Both the position numbers and the translations under genes were made by a program. A stretch of 64,000 nucleotides of DNA from Streptomyces sp. YPW6 (GTDB taxonomy: Bacteria; Actinomycetota; Actinomycetes; Streptomycetales; Streptomycetaceae), in NCBI RefSeq assembly GCF_018866325.1, contig NZ_CP076457.1:806001-870000 (forward strand), written 5' to 3'. How positions within the stretch are numbered: position 1 is the stretch's first letter; every line of letters begins with the position of its first letter. The notes beneath the pieces were generated by a model. That model saw nothing but the letters and a program-made list of their open reading frames with translations. It ran no database searches and was not told the origin of the DNA. Below, in pieces: positions 33,520 through 43,734 of this stretch.

Positions 33520-34593
33520 CTACCGGCCCACCGTAACGGCTGGGTCGGACAGTGGGCCGGGGGCGGCGGCTGCTGCCGGGTCCTCTCGGAACGGCGGCTC
33601 CCCGGGATCGCGCGAGCGGCGCTTGGCGATCACCGCGCAGACCATCAGCTGCATCTGGTGGAACAGCATCAGCGGCAGCACGGCGAGGCTCGCGTGCGCG
33701 CCGAAGATCACGCTCGCCATCGGCAGCCCGGCCGCCAGGCTCTTCTTGGACCCGGCGAACTGGATGGCGATCCGGTCCGCCCGGCCGAACCCGAGCCTCC
33801 GCGCTCCGTACCAGCTCAGCGTGAGCATCAGCGCCAGCAGGACCGCCTCGGCGGCGAGCAGGGCGGCGAGCCGCACGGGGGTGACCTGGTGCCAGACACC
33901 GGCGACCGTCCCCTCGCTGAACGCGGTGTGGACGACGAGCAGGATCGCCGCCCGGTCGACCAGGCCGAGCACCTTCTGGTGCCGGGCCAGGAATCCGCCG
34001 ACCCAGCGGCGCAGGAGCTGTCCGGCGAGGAACGGGACGAGCAACTGGAACACGATCGTCAGCAGGGAACCCGCGGAGAACCCGCCCCCGGTGGACCCGA
34101 GGAGCAGGGCGGCGAGCAGCGGGGTCACCAGGATCCCGGCGAGGCTGGAGAAGGACCCGGCGCAGATCGCGGCGGGCACGTTGCCCCGGGCGATCGAGGT
34201 GAAGGCGATGGAGGACTGGATCGTGGAGGGAACCAGGCACAGGAAGAGGAAGCCCGCCTGGAGCTCGGGCGTCAGCACGTACGGCACCAGGGGGACGCTC
34301 GCCAGCCCCAGCAGCGGGAAGACGACGAAGGTGCACACCAGGACGGTGAGGTGGAGACGCCAGTGCGTCAGCCCGTCGAGCACCTCGGCCGTGGAGAGCC
34401 GCGCCCCGTAGAGGAGGAACAGCAGGGCGACGGCGCCGGTGGAGGCCCCGCCCGCCACGTCGGCGGCGGTGCCCCGGGTGGGCAGCAGCGCCGCGAGGGC
34501 CACGGTGGCGGCCAGCGCCAGCAGATAGGCGTCGAACGGCAGCCAGGACGGCAGACGCGGGATACGGCGGGACATGTGCGGGCGCTCCGGCAT
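33520..34593 (-). CDS. bile acid:sodium symporter family transporter
   Basis: Integral membrane secondary transporter of about 357 residues with nine or ten hydrophobic segments, of the SBF-like type. Family features are the crossover segments FLFLCLVPSTIQSSIAFTSI with the following AICAGSFSSLAGILVTPLLA, and IAIQFAGSKKSLAAGLPMAS. Start is ATG 34593; an in-frame ATG at 34575 (MSRRIPRLPSW) preceded by GGAG is an equally good choice. The divergent LysR gene is its likely regulator. Natural substrates of the bacterial family are organic anions; nothing narrows it here. Confidence 0.9.
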   Translation of the reverse strand: MPERPHMSRRIPRLPSWLPFDAYLLALAATVALAALLPTRGTAADVAGGASTGAVALLFLLYGARLSTAEVLDGLTHWRLHLTVLVCTFVVFPLLGLASVPLVPYVLTPELQAGFLFLCLVPSTIQSSIAFTSIARGNVPAAICAGSFSSLAGILVTPLLAALLLGSTGGGFSAGSLLTIVFQLLVPFLAGQLLRRWVGGFLARHQKVLGLVDRAAILLVVHTAFSEGTVAGVWHQVTPVRLAALLAAEAVLLALMLTLSWYGARRLGFGRADRIAIQFAGSKKSLAAGLPMASVIFGAHASLAVLPLMLFHQMQLMVCAVIAKRRSRDPGEPPFREDPAAAAAPGPLSDPAVTVGR

Positions 34594-34722
34594 TCGGGGA
34601 TTCCGTTTCGGCGTCCATCCTGCGCCCGCCGCACGTCATCGGGAATCCCGTACACCGCTCTCACTGTCATCACGTAACTCGATAACGTGCTCCTCATGAA
34701 CGCCGACCGGACGAAGGACGGA

Positions 34723-34827
34723 ACGCGTACGGACGAGACGCATACGGACGAGACGCGTACGGACAGGACACGTGCAGACGTGACACATGCAGACGTGACA
34801 CATACGAACGGAAGGCGTACGGACCGG
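34723..34827 (+). repeat. seven 15-bp tandem repeats before the LysR start
   Basis: Units begin every 15 bases from 34723 to 34813; the first three have the form ACGCGTACGGACGAG, later ones drift to ACACATGCAGACGTG. The array ends exactly at ATG 34828. It lies in the divergent promoter region between the symporter and LysR genes. In the LysR frame it would encode pentapeptides such as TRTDE and THADV, so it is either an N-terminal extension or an array of regulatory sites. Confidence 0.85.
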
Positions 34828-35736
34828 ATGACAGCGCAGCGGACGGACGCCACGTACGACCCCGCCCAGCTGCGCACCTTCCTCACCGTCGCCCAGACGC
34901 TGAGTTTCACGCAGGCCGCGCGCCGGCTCGGGGTCCGCCAGTCCACGGTCAGCCAGCACGTGCGGCGGCTGGAGGAGGCGGCCGGGCGGCAGCTGTTCGC
35001 CCGGGACACCCATCGCGTCGATCTCACGGAGGACGGCGAGGCGATGCTCGGATTCGCCCGGACCATCCTGTCGGCCCACGAACGGGCGGCGGCGTTCTTC
35101 GCGGGCACCCGGCTGCGCGGGCGGCTGCGGTTCGGGGCCTCCGAGGACTTCGTGCTGACCCGGCTTCCCGAGATCCTGGAGTCCTTCCGCCGCGACCATC
35201 CGGAGGTCGAGCTCCAGCTGACCGTGGAGCTGTCCGGGACGCTGCACCGGCAGCTCGCCGCGGGCCGGCTGGATCTGGTGCTGGCCAAGCGGCGGACCGG
35301 TGACACCCACGGCGAACTGATGTGGCGGGACTCCCTGGACTGGATCGGCGCGCCGCAGCTGCGCCTCGATCCGGAGGGCCCGGTGCCGCTGGTCGTCTTT
35401 CCGCCACCGGCCATCACCCGGGCCCGCGCCCTGGAGGTGCTGGAGGAGCACGGGCGGGCCTGGCGGACCGCCTGTACGAGTACGAGTCTGAGCGGCCTGG
35501 TCGCGGCGGCCCGGGCGGGCCTGGGGGTGATGGCGCACTCCCGGGGCATGATCCCGCCGGGTCTGGTGCCGGTTGCGGCCAGGGCGGGGCTGCCGGAGCT
35601 CGGCGGGGTCGACTTCGTCCTGCTGCACGGGAACCGGCGGAATGCGGCCCAGGCGGCGGCGGACGCCCTGGCCTCGGCGATCCTGGCGGGCGGCGACCGG
35701 CTGCACCGCGGAACGGGCGGCGCGGAGGGGCCGTAG
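34828..35736 (+). CDS. LysR-family transcriptional regulator
   Basis: DNA-binding regulator of 302 residues. The winged helix-turn-helix starts at YDPAQLRTFLTVAQTLSFTQ and includes AARRLGVRQSTVSQHVRRLE; the effector domain follows from about residue 100. I placed the start at ATG 34828 because it leaves a normal 15-residue lead and has GGAAGG upstream. Alternative starts at 34687 or 34696 would add up to 47 residues consisting mostly of a 15-bp repeat. It is divergent from the symporter gene at 33520-34593, the usual arrangement for a LysR regulator and its target. Confidence 0.9.
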   Translation: MTAQRTDATYDPAQLRTFLTVAQTLSFTQAARRLGVRQSTVSQHVRRLEEAAGRQLFARDTHRVDLTEDGEAMLGFARTILSAHERAAAFFAGTRLRGRLRFGASEDFVLTRLPEILESFRRDHPEVELQLTVELSGTLHRQLAAGRLDLVLAKRRTGDTHGELMWRDSLDWIGAPQLRLDPEGPVPLVVFPPPAITRARALEVLEEHGRAWRTACTSTSLSGLVAAARAGLGVMAHSRGMIPPGLVPVAARAGLPELGGVDFVLLHGNRRNAAQAAADALASAILAGGDRLHRGTGGAEGP

Positions 35737-36058
35737 CCGCACCCCGGACCGCGGATGTCCGCGCCGGGCCGGGCGGACACGGACCGGGGATGGTGAAGCC
35801 GGGCGCCGCCAGGAGCGCGGCCGCTCCCCGACCGGCACCGGCCGCGGTGGTCGCAGCGGTCGGATTCGGTGGAGATTCCGGTGCGAGCCGCTCACCCCTC
35901 CGGCAGAACCGGGCTCCCCCACGCCCGAGCCTTGCCCATCTGGCCGGATTTCGACGGTTGACCTGGGGGCCGTCCTGGTGTGCGAAGGTTCCGGACCTCT
36001 CCCGCCGGGCCCCTGCTTGGGGTAGCGTCGCGACGCTGTGCGGAGCGCCCCGAGGAGC
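35737..36058. other. gap between LysR and acyl-CoA ligase genes
   Basis: No gene is supported in these 322 bases. A small imperfect hairpin GCGGATGTCCGC just after the LysR stop may act as terminator. The promoter of the ligase gene should lie in the second half; nothing else stands out. Confidence 0.4.
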
Positions 36059-37888
36059 ATGTCATTGCGCGAATTCACTGTCCCGCCCATGGCGGCGCCG
36101 CCTCAGGTCGGCGGTCTGGCCGATGCGGTCTTCGACCACGCGGAGGATGATCCGCACCGCGTCGCGCTCGGTCGCAAGGACGCCGGGGGCCAGTGGCGCG
36201 ATGTGACCTCCGGGGACTTCCGCGATCAGGTGATGGCCCTGGCCAAAGGGCTGATCGCGCACGGGGTGCGGTTCGGCGACCGGGTCGCGCTGATGTCCCG
36301 TACGCGGTACGAGTGGACGCTCTTCGACTTCGCGCTCTGGACCGTCGGCGCCCAGTCGGTGCCCATCTACCCGACCTCCTCCGCCGAGCAGGTCCTGTGG
36401 ATGCTGCACGACGCCGAGGTGGTGGCGGTGATGGTCGAGCACGAGGACCACGCGATGACGGTCGGCTCGGTGATCGACCGGCTGCCGCATCTGAAGCGGC
36501 TGTGGCAACTGGACGCCGGAGCGCTCGACGAACTACTCGGGGCGGGCGTGGGCATCGACGACGACGTGGTGCAGCGGCACCGCCGCGCGGTGACCCCCGA
36601 CTCCGTGGCGACCGTCATCTACACCTCGGGCACGACGGGCCGCCCCAAGGGGTGTGTGATCACCCACGCGAGCTTCATGTTCGAGAGCGACACGATGGCC
36701 GGCCGCTGGGAGCCGGTGTTCCGCTCCAGGCCGGACGACGAGGCGGCCACCCTCCTCTTCCTGCCGCTGGCGCATGTCTTCGGGCGGATGGTGGAGATCG
36801 CCGCGATCCGTGGCCGGGTCAAGCTCGGCCATCAGCCGGAGCTGTCCGCGAGCGCGCTGATGCCGGACCTGATGACCTTCCGGCCGACGTTCATCCTGGC
36901 GGTGCCGTACATCTTCGAGAAGGTGTTCAACGGGGCCCGGCGCAGGGCCGAGACGGAGGGCAGGGCCGGGCCGTTCGACAAGGCCGTCGACATCGCGGTG
37001 AAGTACGCCGAGGCCGTGGAGCTCAAGTCGTTCGGGGCCGGTCCCGGTCCGTCGGCGGCGCTGCGGATGCAGCACCAGTTCTTCGACAAGGTGGTGTACA
37101 AGAAGGTCCGCGACGCGATGGGCGGCCGGGTGCGGCACGCGATGTCGGGCGGCTCCGGCATGGACCGCCGGCTCGGGCTGTTCTTCGCGGGCGCCGGGGT
37201 GACGGTTTTCGAGGGGTACGGGCTGACCGAGTCGACGGCCGCGGCGACGGCGAATCCGCCCGAGCGCACCCGGTACGGCACGGTCGGGCAGCCGATCCCG
37301 GGAACGTCGGTGCACATCGCGGACGACGGCGAGGTGTGGGTGTGCGGGCCGAACCTCTTCTCCGGCTATCTGGGCAACCCCGAGGCCACCCGGGCGGTGC
37401 TGCGGGACGGCTGGCTGGCGACCGGGGACCTCGGTTCGCTGGACGAGGACGGCTATCTGACGATCACCGGGCGGAAGAAGGAGATCCTGGTGACGTCCGG
37501 CGGCAAGAGCGTCTCCCCGGCCGGCCTGGAGGAGCGCGTACGGGCGCATCCGCTGGTGGCCCAGTGCATCGTCGTCGGCAACGACCGCCCGTACATCGCG
37601 GCGCTCGTCACCGTGGACCAGGAGTCCGTGGACCACTGGCTGTCGATGCAGGGCCGCGCCCCGCTCGGCCCGGCCGAGCTGGTGCGGGACCCGGACCTGG
37701 AGATGGAGGTCCGCCGGGCGGTGGTGGCCGCCAACACGGCCGTGTCCCAGGCCGAGTCCATCCGCACGTTCCGGATCCTGGCCCATCCCTTCACCGAGGA
37801 CGTGGGGCTGCTGACTCCCTCGCTGAAGCTGAAGCGGAAGGCGATCGAGACGGCGTACGCGGTCGAGGTCGACGCGCTCTACCACTGA
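36059..37888 (+). CDS. long-chain fatty acid-CoA ligase (AMP-binding)
   Basis: Adenylate-forming enzyme of 609 residues that activates fatty acids to acyl-CoA. The phosphate loop is ATVIYTSGTTGRPKGCVITH, motif A5 is VFEGYGLTESTAA, then DGWLATGDLGSLDEDGYLTI and TGRKKEILVTSGGKSVSP with the hinge, and the C-terminal catalytic Lys in LKLKRKAIETAY. The sequence fits the FACL/FadD15-type branch with a long insertion between residues 270 and 340. Start ATG 36059 gives SLREFTVPP, the usual opening of this type. Confidence 0.94.
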   Translation: MSLREFTVPPMAAPPQVGGLADAVFDHAEDDPHRVALGRKDAGGQWRDVTSGDFRDQVMALAKGLIAHGVRFGDRVALMSRTRYEWTLFDFALWTVGAQSVPIYPTSSAEQVLWMLHDAEVVAVMVEHEDHAMTVGSVIDRLPHLKRLWQLDAGALDELLGAGVGIDDDVVQRHRRAVTPDSVATVIYTSGTTGRPKGCVITHASFMFESDTMAGRWEPVFRSRPDDEAATLLFLPLAHVFGRMVEIAAIRGRVKLGHQPELSASALMPDLMTFRPTFILAVPYIFEKVFNGARRRAETEGRAGPFDKAVDIAVKYAEAVELKSFGAGPGPSAALRMQHQFFDKVVYKKVRDAMGGRVRHAMSGGSGMDRRLGLFFAGAGVTVFEGYGLTESTAAATANPPERTRYGTVGQPIPGTSVHIADDGEVWVCGPNLFSGYLGNPEATRAVLRDGWLATGDLGSLDEDGYLTITGRKKEILVTSGGKSVSPAGLEERVRAHPLVAQCIVVGNDRPYIAALVTVDQESVDHWLSMQGRAPLGPAELVRDPDLEMEVRRAVVAANTAVSQAESIRTFRILAHPFTEDVGLLTPSLKLKRKAIETAYAVEVDALYH

Positions 37889-37969
37889 CCGGCGGGAACG
37901 GGAATGCCTGGACCCGCCCGGACGTTGTGCTCAGGAGTCAGCAACCCACGACGTTAGGATCGACCGCTC

Positions 37970-38806
37970 GTGAGCCAGGTCCCCTCCATCACCCTCAACA
38001 ACGGCCTCGACATGCCGCAGCTCGGTTTCGGTGTCTGGCAGGTGCCGGACGACGAGGCGGAGAAGGCGGTCGCCACGGCCATCGAGACCGGGTACCGGAG
38101 CATCGACACCGCCGCGATCTACGAGAACGAGACGGGCACCGGCAAGGCCATCGCCGCCTCCGGCGTCGCGCGCGACGAGCTCTTCGTCACCACGAAGCTG
38201 TGGAACAGCGAGCAGGGCCACGACAGCACGCTGCGCGCCTTCGACGCCTCGCTCGACAAGCTCGGCCTGGACTACGTCGACCTGTACCTGATCCACTGGC
38301 CGGTTCCGGCGAAGGACGCGTACACCGACACGTACAAGGCCTTCGAGAAGATCCTCGCCGACGGCCGCGCGAAGGCCATCGGTGTGTCGAACTTCCACCC
38401 CGAGCACCTGAAGCGGCTGCTCGCCGAGACCTCCGTGGTCCCCGCCGTCAACCAGATCGAGCTGCACCCGCAGCTCCAGCAGGCCGAGGCCCGAGCCTTC
38501 CACGCCGAACACGGCATCGCCACGGAGGCCTGGTCGCCGCTGGGCCAGGGCAAGGGCCTCCTGGAGGTGCCCACGGTCGTCGCGGTCTCCCAGAAGCACG
38601 GCCGCACCCCCGCCCAGGTGGTGCTGCGCTGGCACCTGCAGACAGGAAACATCGTGATCCCGAAGTCCGTGACCCCGTCGCGGATCAAGGAGAACCTCGA
38701 CGTGTTCGACTTCGAGCTGGACGCCGACGACCTCGCCGCCTTCACGGCCCTGGACGAGGGCAAGCGCCTCGGTCCGGACCCGGCGGAGTTCAACCTCGGC
38801 GCCTGA
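37970..38806 (+). CDS. aldo/keto reductase
   Basis: NADPH-dependent reductase of 278 residues. Start GTG 37970. Catalytic tetrad: Asp and Tyr in YRSIDTAAIYENE, Lys in LFVTTKLWNSEQG and His in DLYLIHWPVP. The cofactor loop is IVIPKSVTPSRIKENLDVFD. It resembles 2,5-diketo-D-gluconate reductase-like family members. It is followed by a long perfect terminator hairpin. Substrate unknown. Confidence 0.94.
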   Translation: MSQVPSITLNNGLDMPQLGFGVWQVPDDEAEKAVATAIETGYRSIDTAAIYENETGTGKAIAASGVARDELFVTTKLWNSEQGHDSTLRAFDASLDKLGLDYVDLYLIHWPVPAKDAYTDTYKAFEKILADGRAKAIGVSNFHPEHLKRLLAETSVVPAVNQIELHPQLQQAEARAFHAEHGIATEAWSPLGQGKGLLEVPTVVAVSQKHGRTPAQVVLRWHLQTGNIVIPKSVTPSRIKENLDVFDFELDADDLAAFTALDEGKRLGPDPAEFNLGA

Positions 38807-38815
38807 GCGCGCCCG

Positions 38816-38866
38816 GCCGACGACGGCGCCCCCACCGTGGATCGCGGTGGGGGCGCCGTCGTCGGC
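38816..38866 (+). terminator. 22-bp perfect terminator hairpin
   Basis: Bases 38816-38837 pair without mismatch with 38845-38866 around a 7-base loop (arm starts GCCGACGACGGCGCCCC). It begins 9 bases after the aldo/keto reductase stop. It is the strongest hairpin in the window. Confidence 0.9.
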
Positions 38867-38940
38867 GAGCCGGACCGGCGGTCGTCGGCCGTCCGGCCCG
38901 GACACCCATCCATCGGGACGACATCGGGAAGACGGGGAAC

Positions 38941-39441
38941 ATGAGCGGCGAACTCGCTCCGGTCGTCGAGGCGGGGCCGTACCGCCTGCGCAACGTCGGC
39001 AGCAAGCTGGTGCTGGAGGTGTACGGCGCGGCGAAGGGCAGCGGGGCCCGGGTCCAGCAGGGCGAGGACGACGGGACGGCGGCCCAGGTGTGGCAGCTCT
39101 CCCCGGTGCACGAGGGCGCGGCCCTCTTCCACCTGGTCAACGAGCACAGCGGGAAGCGGTTGGACGTGGCGAACGCCGACACGTCCAACGGCACTCGGAT
39201 CCAGCAGTGGAAGGCCAACAACTTCGGCGCCCAGGAGTGGCTGATCGAGCAGCACCCGCAGACACCCGGGACAGTGACGCTGGTGAGCTTCATCAGCGGG
39301 CTGGTCATGGAGGTCGCGGACGGTTCCACCGAGGCAGGGGGCACGGTTCAGCAGTGGGAGGACACCGACTCCCCCTTCCAGTGGTGGCAGTTGGAGCCCG
39401 TGCCACGGGCTTCCGGGAGCCGGCCCCCCGGAAGCGGATGA
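38941..39441 (+). CDS. ricin-type beta-trefoil lectin domain protein
   Basis: A 166-residue protein that is almost entirely one beta-trefoil domain. The three Q-x-W repeats are visible as AQVWQLSP, AQEWLIEQ and FQWWQLEP, with intervening GKRLDVANADTSNGTRIQQW and GLVMEVADGSTEAGGTVQQW. No signal peptide or catalytic domain is attached, unusual because most Streptomyces copies are appended to secreted glycosidases. ATG follows GACGGGGA. It may bind an intracellular or released carbohydrate; role unknown. Confidence 0.88.
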   Translation: MSGELAPVVEAGPYRLRNVGSKLVLEVYGAAKGSGARVQQGEDDGTAAQVWQLSPVHEGAALFHLVNEHSGKRLDVANADTSNGTRIQQWKANNFGAQEWLIEQHPQTPGTVTLVSFISGLVMEVADGSTEAGGTVQQWEDTDSPFQWWQLEPVPRASGSRPPGSG

Positions 39442-39483
39442 GGCAGGCCCCGGGAGCCCGTGCGGCAGGACCTCCGAGGCCGG

Positions 39484-39527
39484 CCCCCGGGGTCGGTCCC
39501 CCGGGGAGCCGGTCCCCCGGGGGCCGG
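39484..39527. repeat. CCCCCGGGG repeat/hairpin cluster
   Basis: CCCCCGGGG occurs three times within 44 bases after the lectin gene, the last as a perfect palindrome (39509-39527). It lies between the convergent lectin and methyltransferase genes and may act as terminator for both. Confidence 0.6.
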
Positions 39528-39590
39528 TGAGGTATTCCCCCCGCCGCCGGTGGCCAGGCGCGGGAAGGGCTCCGGGCCGATGTCGTCCGC

Positions 39591-40475
39591 TCAGCCGCGG
39601 CGGCCCAGATGCACCGTGCGGGCGGCGAGCAGGTGGACGTCGGGGCGGTGGTGCAGGCCCTCGGGGTCGTCGGGGTCCAGCAGCCGGTCCAGGACGGCGC
39701 TGTCCTCGGCGGTCAGCAGATCGCCGAGCACCTCTCGCTCGCGGGTGATGCTCGCGACGACGTGCTCGCGGACCGGGCGGGACACGGGGGCGGGCAGGTC
39801 GAGGAGGAAGCTGCGGGTGCCCTGCGGGACGAGGCCGACCGCGGTGAAGAGCGCGGCCCAGTCCTCGGTCTCCCGCTTCGCGCCGGGGAGTTCGGACCGC
39901 ATGTGCTCGAAGCGGGTGGCGGCGGCCGCGCCCATCCGGGCCTCCAGACCGGGCCGGCCGAGACCGATGTCACGGGGCAGACGCCGGGTGGGCAGACCTC
40001 CCTCGACGAGCGCGACCGTGCCGCCGGGCCGCAGCAGCCCGGCGAAGCCCGCCAGCGCGGCGCGCTGGTCGCCCAGGTGGTGCAGGGAGTTGCCCGCCCA
40101 GATCAGGTCGGCCTCGCCCAGCCGGTCCACATCCGCGGGGAGTTCGGCCTCCAGCGTCCGGAAGCGGTCGGTCACCCCGAGGCGTCGCGCTCGGTTCCTC
40201 GCGCGTTCCAGGAGCGCGGGCGTGCCGTCCACGGCCACCACCTCGGCCTGCGGGAAGACCTCGGCCAGCAGGCAGGAGACGACGCCGGGGCCGCTGCCGA
40301 CGTCGAGGACCCGACGGACCTCGGGCGCGGTGGGCAGGGCGGCGATCCAGCGGGCGGCCTCCTCGTACTGCGTGGCGTTGAGTTCGGCTTCCTGCTCCAG
40401 CAGGGGACCCATGACGTCCCAGTCGATGTCGGCGGCGTGCGTGTCGTGGTGGCCGTGACCGGCGTGGCTGCTCAT
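39591..40475 (-). CDS. class I SAM-dependent methyltransferase
   Basis: A 294-residue methyltransferase. SAM motif I is VRRVLDVGSGPGVVSCLLAE, then VVAVDGTPALLERA, IWAGNSLHHLGDQRAALAGF and LLRPGGTVALVEGG. The N-terminus is His-rich (SSHAGHGHHDTHAADI), which could bind metal. Its ATG overlaps the stop of the AraC regulator by four bases, so it is made together with that regulator. Substrate unknown. Confidence 0.9.
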   Translation of the reverse strand: MSSHAGHGHHDTHAADIDWDVMGPLLEQEAELNATQYEEAARWIAALPTAPEVRRVLDVGSGPGVVSCLLAEVFPQAEVVAVDGTPALLERARNRARRLGVTDRFRTLEAELPADVDRLGEADLIWAGNSLHHLGDQRAALAGFAGLLRPGGTVALVEGGLPTRRLPRDIGLGRPGLEARMGAAAATRFEHMRSELPGAKRETEDWAALFTAVGLVPQGTRSFLLDLPAPVSRPVREHVVASITREREVLGDLLTAEDSAVLDRLLDPDDPEGLHHRPDVHLLAARTVHLGRRG

Positions 40476-41482
40476 GAGGTCAGCTTCCTCACGGGCCGGC
40501 CGCTCGGCAAGGTTCCTTGCCGGTCCGGCAAATCGGGAGAGTCTTCCGGCGGACGGACGCGGTACTCCTGCGGGCTGAGACCCCTGACGCGCTTGAACGC
40601 GGCGCTGAAGGCGAAGGGGGTGCCGTAGCCGACCCTCCGGGCCACGGTCTCCACCGTGGCATCGCTCTCGCGCAGCAGGTCGGCCGCGACGGCGAGCCGC
40701 CGGCCGGTGAGGTACGCCATCGGCGGCTCCCCGACCAGTTCGGTGAACCGGCGGGCCAGACCGGCACGGGACACCCCGGCGCGGGCGGCGAGGGACGCCA
40801 CGGTCCAGGGGTGGGCCGGGTCGTCCTGGAGCAGTCGCAGCGCCGTACCCACGACCGGGTCGCCCAGTGCGCGGTACCAGGCGGGAGCGTCGGCCCCGGG
40901 CCGGGCGAACCAGGCGCGGAGCACCGCGATGAGCAGCAGGTCCAGCAGCCGGTCCAGGACGACCCGCTGGCCCGGCTCGTCCTGGGCGATCTCCGTGTCG
41001 AGGAGGTCCAGCAGCGGCAGGGTACGCGCGTCGACGGGCACGGTGAGGAGCGGGGGCAGGGCGTCCAGCAGGCGGCGGCTGATCTCGCCGTCCAGCAGGT
41101 AGGTGCCGACGAGGACGGCCGTGGAGCCGTCGGCCGCGTTCCCCCAGGTCCGTACGTTCAGCACCATGTCCTGCGCGAGCGGACGGCCGTGCAGCGTGGT
41201 GCAGACGCCGCCGGGTCCGACGCGTGCGTGAGGTGTCGTCCCGGGTGTGTCGGCGACGGTGTACGGATCGGGGCCGCGGACCACCGCGACGTCCCCGGGC
41301 CCGAGCCGGACGGGTTCGCCTCCGTCGGACGGGACGACGCAGGCCTCCCCGCGCCGGACCGCCATGAGGCAGACCGGCGCCCGGTCCTCGATCCGTACCG
41401 CCCAGGGCGGCTCCATCACCATACGGAGCAGGAACGCGCCCCGGGCCCGGGGTCCGTCCAGAAGTCCGGCGAGAGGGTCCAT
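40472..41482 (-). CDS. AraC-family transcriptional regulator (cupin N-terminus)
   Basis: Regulator of 336 residues. The N-terminal cupin-like domain (about 1-130) starts DPLAGLLDGPRARGAFLLRM and has VRLGPGDVAVVRGPDPY. The C-terminal AraC domain shows both helix-turn-helix units: WTVASLAARAGVSRAGLARR and ATVETVARRVGYGTPFAFSA, then RVRGLSPQEYR. This is the cupin_6/AraC type that often controls a divergent oxidoreductase. It is divergent from the NmrA-type gene at 41641 and co-transcribed with the methyltransferase. Start ATG 41480-41482 chosen because the longer frame is low-complexity. Confidence 0.92.
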   Translation of the reverse strand: MDPLAGLLDGPRARGAFLLRMVMEPPWAVRIEDRAPVCLMAVRRGEACVVPSDGGEPVRLGPGDVAVVRGPDPYTVADTPGTTPHARVGPGGVCTTLHGRPLAQDMVLNVRTWGNAADGSTAVLVGTYLLDGEISRRLLDALPPLLTVPVDARTLPLLDLLDTEIAQDEPGQRVVLDRLLDLLLIAVLRAWFARPGADAPAWYRALGDPVVGTALRLLQDDPAHPWTVASLAARAGVSRAGLARRFTELVGEPPMAYLTGRRLAVAADLLRESDATVETVARRVGYGTPFAFSAAFKRVRGLSPQEYRVRPPEDSPDLPDRQGTLPSGRPVRKLTS

Positions 41483-41640
41483 GGCCCGACAGCGTAGACG
41501 GGCGCGGGGGTGCACGGGCGGTGGCGTGGACGGGCAGCGGCACGGGCGGTCGGTCGATCGTGTGGACGGGTGGACGCAGACGTAGGTGCGTGAGTCTTTC
41601 GAGCATGTCGCGGCGGGCGCGGGCCCGGGAGGCTGGAGCC

Positions 41641-42606
<966 letters not shown>

Positions 42607-42722
42607 ACCGGAACGCCGCCCCCGGCCGGTCCCGCCCGGGGCGTACGGCCCGTGTACACCGACCGAACGGTAGGCGGAGCGCACATATTGCCGGGGGGCT
42701 CCTGGGGCCATAACTTGCCCTT

Positions 42723-43685
42723 ATGGAGCTGGAGTTGCGCCATCTGCGAACGGTCCGTGCGATAGCCGACACAGGGAGCCTCACCAAGGCCGCCGCCGCA
42801 CTGGGGCTTGCCCAGCCCGCTCTCAGCGCTCAACTGCGGCGGATCGAGAAGGCCCTCGGCGGCGCCCTCTTCGATCGTGACCACACCGGAGCCCGGGCCA
42901 CGCCGCTCGGCGAACTGGTGCTGGAGCGGGCCCGGGTGGTGCTGCCCGCCGTCAGTGAACTGCAGGCCGAGGCGGTGCGGTTCGCCAATGCCCGGGGGGC
43001 GCCGGACCGGTTCCGGCTGGGCGGCACGCACGGTCCGCTGCTCGGCGGTCTGGTGGACCGGATGGCCGCCGCGCACCCGGCGTCCGCGGTGTCGACGTAC
43101 ACCTCGTGGTCGGTGGACGAGATCGCCTCGCTGGTGATCGACGGGCGGCTCGACTTCGCGCTGATCGGGACGTGCGGTGAGAGCGCCCCGCCGATGGCGG
43201 ACCGGCTGGTCTGGGAGGTCGTCGGGGTGGACCCGGTCTTCGTGATGCTTCCGGAGGACCACCCCCTGGCCGCCGAAGCGGAACTGGACCTGGCGGCGCT
43301 CGCGGACGAGTGCTGGGCGGACGTGCCCGGCGACGGCTGTTTCGCGGACTGCTTCACGGCGGCCTGCGCGCGGTCGGGCTTCACCCCGGTGTCGGTGTAC
43401 GAGACGGACACCTCGTCCGTCGTCCACCTGGTGCAGGTGGGACGGGCGATCGGGCTGTGCCGGGCGACGTTCCCGCCGACGCCGGGCCTGGTGACCAGAC
43501 CGCTGGCCGGGGCCCCGCTCAGCTGGCGTCACCTGGTGGGCTGGCACCCGCACTCCCCCGCCGCCGACGCGGCGGCGGGGACGGTGGCGGGGGCGACCCG
43601 CGAGGCGTACACGGAGGCGGTGTCTCGCAGCCCGAGCTACGCCCGGTGGCTCGGCGCGCACCCGCGGTTCGGCACGGTGGCCTGA
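42723..43685 (+). CDS. LysR-family transcriptional regulator
   Basis: Regulator of 320 residues. Helix-turn-helix at the N-terminus: LRHLRTVRAIADTGSLTKAA and LGLAQPALSAQLRRIEKAL. The effector domain follows from about residue 88. There is no clear ribosome binding site before the ATG; CATAACTTGCCCTT directly precedes it, so a leaderless transcript is possible. It stands alone between the NmrA-type gene and a repeat array, and its target is not obvious. Confidence 0.92.
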   Translation: MELELRHLRTVRAIADTGSLTKAAAALGLAQPALSAQLRRIEKALGGALFDRDHTGARATPLGELVLERARVVLPAVSELQAEAVRFANARGAPDRFRLGGTHGPLLGGLVDRMAAAHPASAVSTYTSWSVDEIASLVIDGRLDFALIGTCGESAPPMADRLVWEVVGVDPVFVMLPEDHPLAAEAELDLAALADECWADVPGDGCFADCFTAACARSGFTPVSVYETDTSSVVHLVQVGRAIGLCRATFPPTPGLVTRPLAGAPLSWRHLVGWHPHSPAADAAAGTVAGATREAYTEAVSRSPSYARWLGAHPRFGTVA

Positions 43686-43734
43686 GCGGGACGGGTGGAT
43701 CACCCCGGGCCGACGGACGCAGGGCCCACCGCTC

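Noticed and set aside
36193..38940. Long plus-strand frame upstream of the lectin
   Set aside because: It is an out-of-frame shadow of the acyl-CoA ligase and aldo/keto reductase genes; only its last 166 codons (38941-39441) are a real gene with its own start.
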